A stretch of 64,000 nucleotides of DNA, taken from contig NC_092317.1 of NCBI RefSeq assembly GCF_036785885.1, forward strand, positions 2,048,501 to 2,112,500. The letters run 5' to 3'. Below, piece by piece: positions 48,593-64,000 of the stretch (position 1 is the first letter of the stretch; the number at the start of each line of letters is the position of its first letter). The translations under genes were made by a program, and so were the position numbers. The notes beneath the pieces are model-generated. The model worked only from the letters and a program-made list of their open reading frames with translations, was not told the DNA's origin and ran no database searches. The DNA is from Coffea arabica. Its lineage: Eukaryota > Streptophyta > Magnoliopsida > Gentianales > Rubiaceae.

Positions 48593-50961
48593 ATGACTCG
48601 GCGGTGTTCTCATTGCAGCAACAATGGCCATAACTCCCGGACGTGTCCCACGAGAGGTGGCGGTGGTGGAAGCGGCGGCTGTGCTGGTGGTGGGGTGAAG
48701 CTTTTTGGAGTCAGATTAACAGATGGGTCCATCATGAAGAAGAGTGCCAGCATGGGAAATCTATCCCATTACCATTCTTCCTCGTCCGCCGCCGCGTCGC
48801 CTAACCCCAGCTCGCCTTCCTCCGACCCCTTTCATGACCCGGTTCATTTGCCGGATGGGTATCTCTCCGATGATCCCAATGATGCATCTTGCTCTGCTAA
48901 TCGTAGAGCTGAAAGAAAGAAAGGTTTTAATCTTTTAGTCATTTAATTTGATTATGATTGATTTTTATGTGGATTTAGGCTCTTGCTGATTTATGAAGTG
49001 AGATTTTAGTTTTACGTATTTTGTGCACGGTGCTAATTATCTTCTCTTCGATGAGTTTTCTGTAAATTAGTACTCCTAGCTTTCGTCTCTCTCTCTTTTC
49101 TTTTTTGGAGTGGAGAAATTGATATAATGTGGCGCTGGTGGCCTTGTTTTCTCATTACCTTCCTTCTGGATGGGTGGCTATAGTTTGATTGGGGACTTTG
49201 ACTTGGTCTAGTTGTGTTTTTGTCCCATGTCTACCCTTGCTAATTGCTAAGAATATTCACTTGATCTTTATTGGCTTCTGAGATTTCTTATGAGCCTGCA
49301 GATTCCTCCTTCCAGCTAGTGGCACTTACCCCTGTTTCTAACAAGCAAGCTAGTTTACTGTGCCAAAATTTAGCCTTTCGACCTACATCTCTTGAAAGTG
49401 CTGGGAGGGGTTGATAATTGTTATCTTTTTCCTTCCCCAGAAGTAATAAATAGCTAAATTAAACAAGGTCAAGCTAATTTAGTATAAAAATTTAAACTTT
49501 ATGAGTCTCAGTTCTTTAATGCTATTGTTGCCCTGTTAGCTTGTACATCCCGAAGCTTACTGTGACCATCCTGTGACTTGGGTTTGTGTTTTCTGGTGTA
49601 GCCTCTGCATATATTTATTCTATTTTAAATGAGAGCTTGATGTGATACTACCACTAAGATGGTCACTGGGATATGTGGCTTTTCTTATATACAAGGCTAT
49701 ATTACCTGTCCTCTGCTTGCAAGGACAATGCTATTTTGAAAACTAATACTCACTTTCCCTTTGCAGGTGTTCCATGGACTGAAGAAGAGCACAGGCTCTT
49801 CCTTCTTGGTCTTCAGGAGTTGGGCAAAGGTGATTGGCGCGGTATCTCCCGCAATTTTGTGACATCAAGGACTCCAACACAGGTGGCAAGCCATGCACAG
49901 AAGTATTTTATCCGGCAGAACAATGCTAATCCGAGAAAGAGAAGATCCAGTCTCTTTGACATGGTTCCAGATATGGTAGGTCTTATTTTGCTTAAAATCA
50001 ACGATTCTCTTAGTTGCATCATTATTGAGTGGAAAATGCTATATGGATTTCTGGACAAGCAAATGCAGAAATGCAGCTCCTGTGAGCAAAATATGACACT
50101 TGTGTTGGGTCTAGGTCCCCTCTCATCCGGTAATCCATGCTTAATAAGGGGTTGATATGTCTTATTTCTAGAAGTTTCCTGACTTTTCTTGATGATGCAA
50201 TCAGAATAATGAGCCATCCATTCTGCACATTCCCACTGACTCATTTCAATTGGCATCATCCTTTTTTGAAGGCCAAAAGGCATCTTTTTATTTTTAAATA
50301 ACCAGACTGATCTGTAACATGTATAATATGATTCTTGCATGCAATGTGTCTTTTTCATTGTGTAGCCAATTATTTTGTGGTTTATTAGTCTACAGATCCA
50401 CTAGCTCCGCCGGAAGAACAATTTGTGCTCCCACCACAAGTTGTTGATAGCAGCAAGGAACAACTTGCAAGTCCGCATCCTCTAGCAATTGGAGATGATA
50501 ATGAAAAGTCTTTGCCTTCTTTAGATCTTTCCCTAAAGCAAGAGTATGAGCCCATGGAAGCTACCCTCAGTGAAGTAGTTGAAGAAACCGAAGAAAATGT
50601 TAAATCTCCACCCGAAATTCCTTCATTGTTCCCATCATTTTTTCCAGCATTTATACCTATTTCATATCCACTATGGCCGTCCAATATAGCCCCTCAAGAG
50701 GAAGGTAGAGGAGCAGAGGCATCTCATCATCAGATCCTCAAGCCAATTCCAGTTATTCCAAAGGAACCTGTCAATGTGGATGAACTTGTGGGCATGTCTC
50801 AGCTTAGCTTAGGTGATACTAGTTCTGGCCTTGTAGAATCTTCCCGACTTTCTCTCAAATTGACAGGGGAGCCATCGAGGCAATCGGCATTTCATGCAAG
50901 CACACCAATCAAAGGATCGGGCATAACCAAGAGTGAAAATAGTTCATTTCAAGCAGTATGA
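48593..50961 (+). CDS. SHAQKYF single-MYB transcription factor, KUA1/MYBS3 type
   Basis: Three exons (48593-48923, 49767-49975, 50389-50961) join in frame to 370 residues. The order is a CCHC zinc knuckle (Cys5, Cys8, His13, Cys18), a Gly-rich linker, the repression motif KLFGVRL (36-42), a Ser/Pro-rich region, then the MYB domain (~111-165) starting [20 protein letters not shown] and ending with SHAQKYF (152-158). An EAR-like LDLSL lies at 225-229, and the C-terminus is Pro/Ser-rich. These traits mark the I-box/TATCCA-binding MYBs such as Arabidopsis KUA1/MYBH and rice MYBS3, repressors in sugar, growth and senescence control (family knowledge). The third exon uses the acceptor TTTATTAG at 50381-50388; the nearby CTACAG would give an early stop. 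The gene appears intact. Confidence 0.9.
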
Positions 50962-52250
50962 GATAAAGGGGGCTACTTGATTAACATCTTAGCAGATGCC
51001 TTACTCAAGCATCTGGAAGGAAGCAAGGCCTATTTTCCTTCATTTCTGTCCTCATAGCTTTTGTTGTATTCCTTATTTATCTAATTTTTTCAATGTAATA
51101 TAGTGCAGGGCCCCTCCAGGTTTAGGTTATGGGTTAAGCTAGTGAAAATTCTGATTCTTTTTAACTGTAAATACTAGGATGTTTAGTACGTGGAGGATTT
51201 GGCAAATAGCCTGAAATAATTTGTCCTGCATTTCACTGTTCTTGAGGGGGGGGGGGTGGTGGGACTGCTTTTTTTTACGCCTTGAATGCAATTTTGTTGA
51301 TCAATGTTTAGGGTTCTTGAAAGGTTCTTATTGTAGGGAGATGCACCATAGTGCGAGGAGGTTCCATGTATGCATGAGGCACCATCTTCAAGGGGAACCC
51401 ACAATTAAAATGGTGCAAAGGGGGGTTTCGTAAGTCTCGATGACTCGCCCTACTTGTTCAGGGCCTTCAAACGAAGGAGACGCAGGCGCTGCTTTTAACA
51501 GTTCAAAAGTTAGCAAATTTACGCCTTTTAAAACTTAAACCGGAATATTAGTGAGGTTTTCCCGCAGCAGGAATTTGTAGGCGTTCGTTCACTTGGTCAG
51601 GCAGCAGCCAAAACCAAGCCTCAATGGTAGGACAATAAAAGGCTCAACATTCACTCACAGGCTAACGGCCAAATCACAGTTTTATTGTACGGGCCCCAGA
51701 ATTGAAGATAACCTCGTATTCTAATTTCCTCTTATGCATATTATTCTTTCAAATTTAGTAGGCTTCTTCTACTACAATTACATTCCTTTCGCAGTCCAAA
51801 GGGAATGCAAACACTTCCTTCCCCTGCAATATTATGTGCCCTCGCGTCACCTGAATGTCCAGACGCTTCTAGCTGAGGCTGAAATCACAATCACTTTCAC
51901 CATCCCCCGGGCAAAATGTAACATATTAAGGTTCAAAAGAGGAAATAACAAAATAGTAATTCAACAATCTGGTCTTGGGCATGGTTTTAAGCAGAACTTT
52001 TGATTTCATTTCTTGTAACGCACAACATTTAGCAAACTACATTTATACCGTGATACAACATTACAGAACGCTTCCCTTCTAATCACCCTACTTGCATCTA
52101 CCTGCCTGCTGTGACTGGCAGGAAGAAGTAAACAATAAACAATTGAAATAGGAAAACAAAAACATAAAAAGTGGTAAAACGTTAGGTGAAGAATGACAAC
52201 AAAAATTTAGTGATCTACTCAAATCATGGATTATAGAACATTTCACTGGT
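50962..52250. other. Convergent spacer between MYB and malic enzyme
   Basis: Probable 3' UTRs at both sides and no gene between. A run of about 10 G lies at 51247-51256 within the MYB 3' flank. The frame at 51734-52003 shows no recognisable feature. Confidence 0.45.
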
Positions 52251-57896
<5,646 letters not shown>

Positions 57897-57993
57897 GGTG
57901 AATGAAATGGAGGAAAAGAAAGACGGTGAGGAGAAAAAGAGATTGGGAAAGAAAAGAAAAGAAGGGAGAAGTGTCTGTTGTAGCTTGAGCTGA

Positions 57994-58004
57994 TTATATA
58001 TATG
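57994..58004 (-). promoter_or_regulatory. TATA box of the malic enzyme gene
   Basis: The minus strand reads ACATATATATAATC about 100 bases upstream of the ATG at 57896, followed by a long purine/pyrimidine tract in the leader (TTCTCTTTCT-type on the minus strand). Confidence 0.5.
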
Positions 58005-58337
58005 TATCTGCTCCAACTACCTCCCCCTCTACGCCTCCTTCTCTCTCTTTCCCTCTTCCTAATTGTCCTCCTCTTGAGTAGAGAGAGTATGGTTTTGATC
58101 TGATCAGCGGCTTTATACAGGCGGCAACATCCAAGCAAAAATGTCAAGAGACTTTCCTCTCTTTCCTCGTCGTTGCTCACGTGTTTCGGTTCCAAACATT
58201 ACCCTCCGACATTTTCCTACGCAATACCGTTTGTCCGCTGTTTGCTTACTTTCTTCTTCTCTTTTCTGTTTTTAGGGGTTTACTTTTTTTTTTTTTAGGG
58301 GTTTACGTTTGAGGAAATTCTCAAATAGTGTAAGGAG

Positions 58338-58508
58338 TGTTTGGATACCTCAATTATTTTAAATAATATCTTGCTTGCATCACAAACACATTTTTCAACC
58401 TACATTTTTATATTCCCAATCACCTTTTTATCTCACATACATCACATCACAAAAAGTGCTACAGTAATTATTCCAAATAATATTTCAAATAATACACTAT
58501 CCAAACAT
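58338..58508. mobile_element. MITE with inverted ends (GTTTGGAT family)
   Basis: The copy begins AGTGTTTGGATACCTCAATT and ends AAATAATACACTATCCAAAC, so the ends are inverted complements around ~28 bases. The interior CTTTTTATCTCACATACATC, then ACATCACAAAAAGTGCTACA, is the family core. It is the most complete copy in the window. Confidence 0.7.
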
Positions 58509-58999
58509 GTCTAATTCAGAAATTGTTCTATAGTAAGAGTTGTGAAATCCAGTGAAGGGATCTTTTAGGGAAATAATGCATTTACTGAATAAGTTTTTCA
58601 CCCTTTAAATAGAAATAAGTTTTTTGAGAATTAATTTAAGAAAGTTTCATTTTTTAAAATTTACCTGTTTACTATTATACAAGTTCTTACAGCTTCCACG
58701 ACCAACCTTCCCCCACCCCACAAAAAAAAAACCAAAATAAATGTTGCCACTTAGGACAAGTAAGAGAATTTTGAGCGACAAATTTTGAGGACAAGTAAGA
58801 GAATTTTGGGTTAAGAACGCTCAAGGTCTTTGAGATAATAAATTATCTTAAATGCTACATAAACAAATTTTTGTTTTGAAGTGTAAGTAAGACTAATTTA
58901 TAGATCATATTTGTCACTTTTTATGTACGTGATGCGTTATTGTTATATACTAAATTATGCAACGCAAAAAAAAGTCCAAGATGGTAAGTTATTTATAAT

Positions 59000-59112
59000 T
59001 TAACGTGTGTAATGTGATATATACGAGATAAAATATAATTATGAAGGTGATTGAAAAATATACTTGAGATGCAGGTAAATAACTTTTTTTGAATAGATCA
59101 ATCCAAACACAC
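59000..59112. mobile_element. MITE relic (GTTTGGAT family)
   Basis: GTGTAATGTGATATATACGA, GATAAAATATAATTATGAAG, GTGATTGAAAAATATAC and the edge AATCCAAACACAC match the family. The left edge is not resolved and may extend to ~58830. Confidence 0.5.
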
Positions 59113-59429
59113 TCACTTGAACAGTAGTATATTTGTTCTCTCAATGCAAAGAATCAAAAACTTCAAAATATATTTTTTACTTGATCACTTTAAGACACGT
59201 TGTTTTATTATTTTCTAATTAGCGATTTTCAAGTTTTACATGTCTCATTTTTTCTTATTACTTTGACACTTAATAATACAAAATTTTCAACAATCATTAG
59301 GGAGCGAAAGGCAAACAATCATGCGTTGATAAGATCGTGTTGGGGGTTACATTTAGTTTTGATTAAAAACAATTTTCTTATTAATTTTGTTAGAGAAATA
59401 AATTTATTTTCCAATTAAAGAAACTAGGA

Positions 59430-59550
59430 GCCCCTTTGGATTACTATAAGTTTTCAGAATTTTTACAAAAAAAATTATTATAATAATATAATATATGTAA
59501 AATAAAATAAATTTAATTAAAAATATATATAAAGAGAATTTTTAGAAAAG
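59430..59550. mobile_element. MITE relic (GTTTGGAT family)
   Basis: CCCCTTTGGATTACTATAAG, TTACAAAAAAAATTATTATA, ATATAATATATGTAAAATAA and the following AATTAAAAATATA track the family core with heavy A/T decay. Confidence 0.45.
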
Positions 59551-59867
59551 AGTGTGAACTTTTTAACTTAAATTTCATCAATGGCATCTCGGATATTATG
59601 TTCGACTCCTAGTGTATATATGTCTAAAACAGGACAAGCACCTGGTAAATACCGACAGAGAGTATTAGGTGCGGAAATCTCGTATTGTCATGATGTCATC
59701 TGATGAAGGAGATGGCTGTGAAAACCGACGGCTTGACCTGTAAAGAAGAGCAAGGCAAAAGGTTGAGGGAACAAGGGGCTGTCCTTCTCGTTGAAAATTG
59801 CTTCCACATTTGTCTCTTCGGTTACTGTTCGCATTTGGTACTTCAATTACAAGACGACTGATTTAGG

Positions 59868-60006
59868 TTGTGTTTGGATTGCATTTTCTGTCATTTTTCA
59901 TGGAAAAATTACTGTAGCGATTTGATATATGTGAGGGAAAAAGGTGATAGGGAAATGTGATCACGAAAAACGACAATATTTTCCGACGAAAACAAGCAAT
60001 CCAAGC
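59868..60006. mobile_element. MITE with inverted ends (GTTTGGAT family)
   Basis: Starts TTGTGTTTGGATTGCATTTT and ends AAAACAAGCAATCCAAGCA, inverted ends. Core is TTACTGTAGCGATTTGATAT, ATGTGAGGGAAAAAGGTGAT. It is very similar to the nested copy at 46385-46506. Confidence 0.7.
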
Positions 60007-60389
60007 ATTTCCGTAAGGAATAACCTAATTCTTATATTGGTCCCAAAATATATTATTATGTCAAATCATTTCCCGATAACCTTTTACTTTTGCAAACTAG
60101 TTTATAATAATGTTTTACGTAATTGCCAAAAAAAAGAAAAAACACTACTGGTCTCGTGGCAATGGAAGGTGATGGCAATCTATTTGTAAAGCATTGAGGT
60201 TTAGGAGTGTATTCGCAGAGACATAGCCATCCATGTTAGCAATTTTGAGATGTTTCCTTATTTGTTTTATAGACTGTTTATTGCTTTCTTAAACTGTGAT
60301 AATAGATTAATAGTTAATGTGCCTAATCAGTCTCATTTCTAAACGATTTTGTATATCAGTTATTCTGCTGTCACAGTGCCACTCTACGT

Positions 60390-60485
60390 GCAATGAACAT
60401 CATAAACACATTTCCCAATCTGCTTTTTTATATTTTTAACCATTTTTTTATTTCACATACACCACATCACAAAAAGTGATACTGG
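60390..60485. mobile_element. MITE relic (GTTTGGAT family)
   Basis: AAACACATTTCCCAATCTGC, TTTTTTATTTCACATACACC and ACATCACAAAAAGTGATACT match the core in the same orientation as 58338-58508; the ends are lost. Confidence 0.55.
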
Positions 60486-63400
60486 AGTAATCAAAAGATA
60501 ATGTACATCAATCCTGGTTGTTTATCGGTTTATAGTTTAATTTTGAAGAAAGATGAAAAAGTTAATACTAATAAACATCAATCTTGGCCCATAATTAAGC
60601 TTCCTCAATGTGCAATAATAATTGAGAATGCAATCCGGACCTATCTTTGGATTTTTTTTGAGTTACGTACTATAATATAACTGGTTGCTAAAGTTATTTA
60701 CCTACTTATTGTTGTCAAGTATAAGAGGTCGATCTCTTCTGTCCTTTCCACATGCATGAATAATAATTAGAAGTTATAGTAGGCAAAGAAAGCAAAATGA
60801 TGAATGCTATAATTGGCTAGGTAACTCATAATTACTACTGCTAGGTTTAATGACTAAGCTGTCGCCAATTTGCTCAACTAAAAATGTGGTAGCATTAAAC
60901 AGATTTCGACAGCTACCACCATGCATATACCATATTCGATACCCAAAATCCTTTTCTTTTTTTTTTTGCTTTTCTTCTTGAATAAGATCAAAACCACACG
61001 AAAGGAGGTTTTAATCCAGCTCCTCCACGATTTTTAGTTTTTTTTTTCTTAATATGGGTCACTGTTTTGAAATGGATATAATACTGCACAACTTAATATG
61101 GGATAGGGACGTAAATACCCCATTAATTAACCTTCATTGAACCTCCGCCACCACAGCCAACTAATTGATGGGAAGTCGGAATTTACTTCAGCGCCCTCGA
61201 TAGAATCCTATACTAGGGGATGGGAGGACTTGAAGAGAGGTTCAAAAGTAACTTGAAAGAAACTGAATCATCATTGGAGTAGACGAACATTATACACCTA
61301 TCTGAATTTTATAAGCAGAACCATTTTTTAATGTGGCGAATTGGTGACAGGCAATGGCTCACTCCCGTCGTTTTTTAGCAAGCCTGTAAAGTAATAGCAC
61401 TACTACTTTCTGCTTGTGGCCGTGGGAGAATTCAATTGAGAAGCAGCATGCAAATAAGGGCAGGGACTTGGGACTTGGGACTCCCTTTCATGCGTCGATC
61501 CTATTCTCCAATGGCGTGATGTGACTACCCAGGATGAAGCAATAATTCCATTCGGTCCATCATCATCATCCTCCTCATCCTCATCCTGGCCAGGGGTTTG
61601 GTTCCCCAACAACTTTTTGCCAGTGGTTGCATGTTTACCAAAACCTAGCACACAACCATGACCATGGATTTCTTGACGCCCCAAGCATTTGGCCGCGTAC
61701 ACATTGGGTTGTGTCAAAATATTGCCGCACAAGAACACGTTTTAATTGCAAAAACTTGCGTGCCTATTGAACAAGAAATTGATGTAGAGATAAGAGAGTC
61801 GATTTGATTATTTTATATAAGCATCTGTAACGTGTTATGAACGCATGAGAAGGTTTGAATATATATATATATATATATATAGGACACGAGGGTTAGATTT
61901 CAAAATGCATAAATGGAAGCATACTAATATTGCAGCATACCTACGTGCATAATTTCACATCTTTTCAGAAAACGAAAAAAATGATTTGGGTCTATCTCCA
62001 TCTGATTTAGGCAACGTCAAAATTGTTAGTATTTAGTATAGTTAAAACATTTATAATCTAAATCCCTGTAAATGTCATCCTATGTTGACTATCATTGAGA
62101 TCCAAACAAACAATTTTTTTAAGAGGCAAATGGATGCCACGCTCTTTGCATGGTTGATGAGTTAGGTGGCGTTTTATAGGCAAAGGGATGTTGATGTTGG
62201 CGACTCAAAAAAAGGTCGAGTTTCTTTTCAGCTTTTAGGCAATAGGTTTTAATTAGCTTATTCAAATTCCAGTGGGGCAAATCTTGATGCTATGTTAATT
62301 GGGTTTGACAACCTGGTAATCAAATAATCTATTAGTGTGGTTTTTTTTGAATTATGTATCCAAATCCAATGGCCTCTGTGTGTTGATTAGAGAATGGATC
62401 TTCCAAGCTCCAAACTCGATTTGAAAGCGCAAGTAGTTTATATACTAAGTATGAAGGCGTAAATTCGCATGGTAAATGAAATAAAACTTAAATGTACTAA
62501 TAATCAACTGTTAAGCGCACTAATACGTAGAATAGGATTTACTAATTATTTCCAATTTCCAGCCCTTTTCAATTCAATGGTAGACGAGAAACCGCGTCGA
62601 CTCGCTGCCTCCAGCAAGCAACAACCCCCGGCCCGGCCCGGCCCACCCGAATAATTGGTGGTGGGCTATCTGTCTGGTGAATAGCTGCCACACGCAATTT
62701 GACCGATGCGTTTAGCCGTTTTCTCAACCATTCATTTACAGGGGCTGCACTTCCCCCACTTTTCATCTCTAGCTACCTCCGCAGTTCTGGGGTCCAATTC
62801 CAGTAGACACAGTGCATTAACGCCTCCCTTGGATTGGATTTTCTAATTTTCTCGTTTTACTCGTTCATTCTAGCGCAGGAGCAATCAAAATATTGGAAGC
62901 CTCCTAATAATCTGTGTAATTAATAAAGAAATGAATAAAAATCCTGGGGTCCACAGCTTACAGTGCTACACTTCTCGCATTTGCTAGGGACGAGGGGTCT
63001 GGACGGTTTGTCAGAGGCAGTTCACGGCCTGGATGAAGCTAAAAAAATTTGTGCGGCTCAGATCACGTCTTGTAACTCGATTTTCACGCCGTGTGGGATC
63101 CACAAAAATATTGTTCTATTTTACTCGCTGTTGTTCAATTGTTACACATTGTACAGATGATGTTACACCATGTATAAATGGTGTTACACCTTCCAGAGCG
63201 GTTACAGATCTGAGGAGGGCTGAACCGTTCGGGTAAAACAAAAAAATTTTAAAATTTTTTAATCGCAACCATAATAATTATATAATTTAATTTAGAAAAA
63301 GAAGAGCGAACCGGCATTTCCGTCCGAAGAAACTATTTGAAAGTAATAAAGTAACAAGTATACGGTGATTCATCACCGCCCACTTGGACAAAAGGTCTCA

Positions 63401-63529
63401 TGCGGGCTAAAATTTTGGACTAGCTATAATAGTTACAGTAACACACAAAATTGGAGTGACTGGCTGACCGCCTTCAAACGGCCAAACTCAGAGGGCCAAG
63501 GGCCACCGGAGTGGGCTTGGGAGCTATGT

Positions 63530-64000
63530 TTTTAGAACCGGACCGGATAGCGACTCGGCCGAGGTCAGGGGTCAGGGGTCAATGGGTTCGACCGGAGGTC
63601 GATAGGGGTCGAACCGGATGACGTCATAAATAAAAATTATTTTAAAATTAAAATGTTATATATATAATATCTAATAATATATTGATATTAATAAAGGCAT
63701 ATTCATATATATTTGATGTTTCAAATATATTTAACAAGAAAATACAAAGAAATTAGAACAATCAAGTAGCAATTTATATTATTTAATAAATATTAACAAG
63801 TTTAGAATTAAAATTATGAATTTAATTGAAAAATAACATCAAATTTTAGGACAATATTTATAAAGTATCAAATATTTGAGGTATATCAATAAGTTTTAAC
63901 AATTTAGGGGGTCAAAACATAATATTAAAAAGTTTGAATTTTTTTTTTTAAAAAATACTGTTGAACCGGAAAAACCGGTTTTTTCCCGGTCAAACCCGGT
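63530..64000. repeat. ACCGG-rich repeat element, cut by the window edge
   Basis: Begins TAGAACCGGACCGGATAGCG, continues GGGTTCGACCGGAGGTCGAT and GTCGAACCGGATGACGTCAT, has an AT-rich interior, and ends GAACCGGAAAAACCGG and TCCCGGTCAAACCCGG at the edge. The ends look like inverted ACCGG-rich arms. It resembles the split element at 46220-46690. Confidence 0.55.

Larger units (their letters stand above)
58020..64000. other. Gene-free right flank rich in MITEs
   Basis: No gene is supportable over about 6 kb. The frame at 61403-61738 (minus, 111 codons) has a low-complexity acidic stretch and no recognised domain. A C/G-rich patch CCCGGCCCGGCCCGGCCCACC lies at 62626-62648. An (AT)n microsatellite lies at 61858-61881. 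Direct and inverted GGTGTTACACC/GTTACACC words cluster at 63140-63190 and may mark another unresolved repeat. Confidence 0.45.

Noticed and set aside
50391-50396. Alternative CTACAG splice acceptor for MYB exon 3
   Set aside because: It would put a stop almost at once; the acceptor ending at 50388 keeps the frame.
61403-61738. 111-codon minus-strand frame with an acidic run
   Set aside because: No recognised domain, no splice partners and a microsatellite-like acidic stretch; could be checked by transcript data.
63530-64000. Possible LTR of a retroelement at the right edge
   Set aside because: No TG...CA ends, primer-binding site or coding region is seen; the ACCGG-rich inverted arms fit a short DNA repeat better.

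Overview
This window is plant nuclear DNA, from a core eudicot and probably an asterid (inference from protein resemblance; a Rubiaceae-like source is only a guess). It has intron-split genes with GT-AG borders, AT-rich spacers, many short inverted-repeat transposons (MITEs) and a Mutator-like element. I saw no LTR retrotransposon or virus-like coding region, no CRISPR, no rRNA and no tRNA. All gene models were built by hand from reading frames, splice sites and remembered family sequences; none was checked by a search.

Layout. The left edge holds the last four exons of a LysM receptor-like kinase (LYK3 type, + strand). Next is a three-exon Fe(II)/2-oxoglutarate dioxygenase of the clavaminate synthase-like type (2808-4897, -). 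From 5.2 to 12.4 kb is a transposon block: a small MITE, a ~945 bp hAT-like non-autonomous element, and a 5,542 bp Mutator-like element (MULE, 6803-12344). The MULE has ~249 bp terminal inverted repeats and a perfect 9 bp target duplication. It carries two convergent genes: a decayed transposase and an apparently intact 99-residue GRF zinc-finger protein.

From 12.98 to 29 kb lie an unrecognised conserved-looking plant gene (488 aa) and a complete 20-exon MMS19 homologue (1,155 aa), both +. From 29.4 to 36.3 kb is PAF1/ELF7 (-, 12 exons) with an unusually long proline-rich N-terminus. A histidine phosphotransfer protein (AHP, -, 6 exons, phospho-acceptor His present) lies at 39.0-40.4 kb. The next 8 kb show no gene I can support, but contain a 350 bp MULE-type MITE, two AT-rich MITEs, a fragment of an ACCGG-rich repeat and a ~220 bp tandem duplication. 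A SHAQKYF single-MYB repressor of the KUA1/MYBS3 type (48.6-51.0 kb, +) and a 20-exon plastid-type NADP-malic enzyme (52.25-57.9 kb, -) follow. The last 6 kb are gene-free and crowded with copies of one MITE family.

Function. The host genes do not form a pathway: immune or symbiotic signalling (LYK), an oxygenase, iron-sulfur protein maturation (MMS19), transcription elongation (PAF1), cytokinin phosphorelay (AHP), growth/senescence transcription (MYB) and carbon metabolism (NADP-ME). The most unusual item is the MULE: its two-gene, TIR-driven convergent layout resembles mudrA/mudrB of maize MuDR, but a GRF zinc-finger protein with a basic helix and a hydrophobic tail occupies the mudrB position.
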